The position numbers were made by a program, and so were the translations under genes. A DNA stretch of 6,024 nucleotides, from contig WLNX01000109.1 of NCBI GenBank assembly GCA_009699565.1, positions 1 through 6,024 on the forward strand. The letters run 5' to 3'. The notes under the pieces were generated by a model. It had not been told where the DNA came from, ran no database searches, and saw nothing but the letters and a program-made list of their open reading frames with translations. This DNA is from Actinomycetota bacterium. GTDB lineage: Bacteria > Actinomycetota > Thermoleophilia > Solirubrobacterales > Solirubrobacteraceae. Position 1 is the first letter of the stretch, and the number at the start of each line of letters is the position of its first letter. Below are positions 5,822 to 6,024 of this stretch, one piece after another.

Positions 5822-6024
5822 ATGCGAATCCTCCTGACCGGCGCCAGCGGCGCAATCGGATCGCAGCTTGCGCAAGAGCTGGCCAAGGGCGCCGACGAGC
5901 TGCGCGCCTTCGCGCGCGACCCAAGCCGGGTCGACCCCGGCCCATTTGACGACATCGTCACCGGCGACGTCGTAACTGGAGCAGGACTCGACGAGGCGCT
6001 TGATGGGGTGGACCTCGCTTACTA
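5822..6024 (+). CDS. NAD(P)-binding atypical SDR / NmrA-like protein (partial, 3' end outside window)
   Basis: 67 residues are visible before the window ends. MRILLTGASGAIGSQLAQEL is a first strand plus dinucleotide-binding loop of the TGxxGxxG type (G7, G10, G13). AFARDPSRV fits the end of the second strand where NADP-preferring members carry Arg, GDVVTGAGLDEALDGVDLAY fits the Asp-Val and following helix typical of atypical SDRs (NmrA/YbjT-like, where VDxAYY follows). The catalytic part lies outside, so oxidoreductase and non-enzymatic redox-sensor roles cannot be told apart. ATG 5822 is the only start between the lhgO stop and the glycine loop. The 12-base gap implies an operon with lhgO. 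The ribosome binding site is weak (TTGGG), suggesting translational coupling. Confidence 0.85.
   Translation, partial: MRILLTGASGAIGSQLAQELAKGADELRAFARDPSRVDPGPFDDIVTGDVVTGAGLDEALDGVDLAY

Noticed and set aside
1..6024. CRISPR, insertion sequence, tRNA/rRNA or defence system
   Set aside because: No regular repeat arrays, transposase motifs, terminal inverted repeats, tRNA-like folds or toxin/nuclease genes were found on either strand.

Overview
This is GC-rich bacterial chromosome from what looks like an actinobacterium. The glycyl-tRNA synthetase tail, the R2lox-type oxidase, a small four-cysteine protein and an Ala-rich single-span membrane protein together would fit the Thermoleophilia/Solirubrobacterales. 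That placement is inferred from protein style, not proven. No mobile element, CRISPR array, tRNA or rRNA is visible. Gene density is very high and no gene-free stretch exceeds about 180 bases.

Layout. (1) 2-136 (+): C-terminal end of glycine--tRNA ligase. (2) 214-1494 (+): an R2-like ligand-binding oxidase with all six metal ligands and the Val/Tyr crosslink pair, fused to a C-terminal SCP2-like lipid-carrier domain. It is preceded by a -10-like box and a TTTGACA-CGC-TGTCAAA palindrome that looks like an operator. (3) 1502-2023 (-): uncharacterised 173-residue protein with one membrane span, convergent with the oxidase. (4) 2082-2849 (-): RNase Z-like MBL-fold metallohydrolase, upstream of gene 3 and probably co-transcribed with it, with a strong hairpin over its stop codon. 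(5) 2893-4149 (+): CPA1/NhaP-type cation:proton antiporter, divergent from the MBL gene across only 43 bp. (6) 4146-4376 (-): 76-residue four-cysteine protein whose stop codon overlaps that of the antiporter. (7) 4553-5809 (+): L-2-hydroxyglutarate oxidase/dehydrogenase (LhgO). (8) 5822 to the window end (+): start of an NAD(P)-binding, atypical SDR/NmrA-like protein, likely in one operon with lhgO.

The genes do not form one obvious pathway; most look like housekeeping or stress-metabolism genes. The most notable item is the oxidase. Known R2lox proteins hold a long-chain fatty acid next to a Mn/Fe centre, and here the same polypeptide carries a lipid-transfer fold, which suggests built-in delivery or storage of a lipid substrate. 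A second theme is hairpins lying on or beside stop codons without U-tracts, as expected for non-canonical or 3'-stabilising structures in a GC-rich genome.
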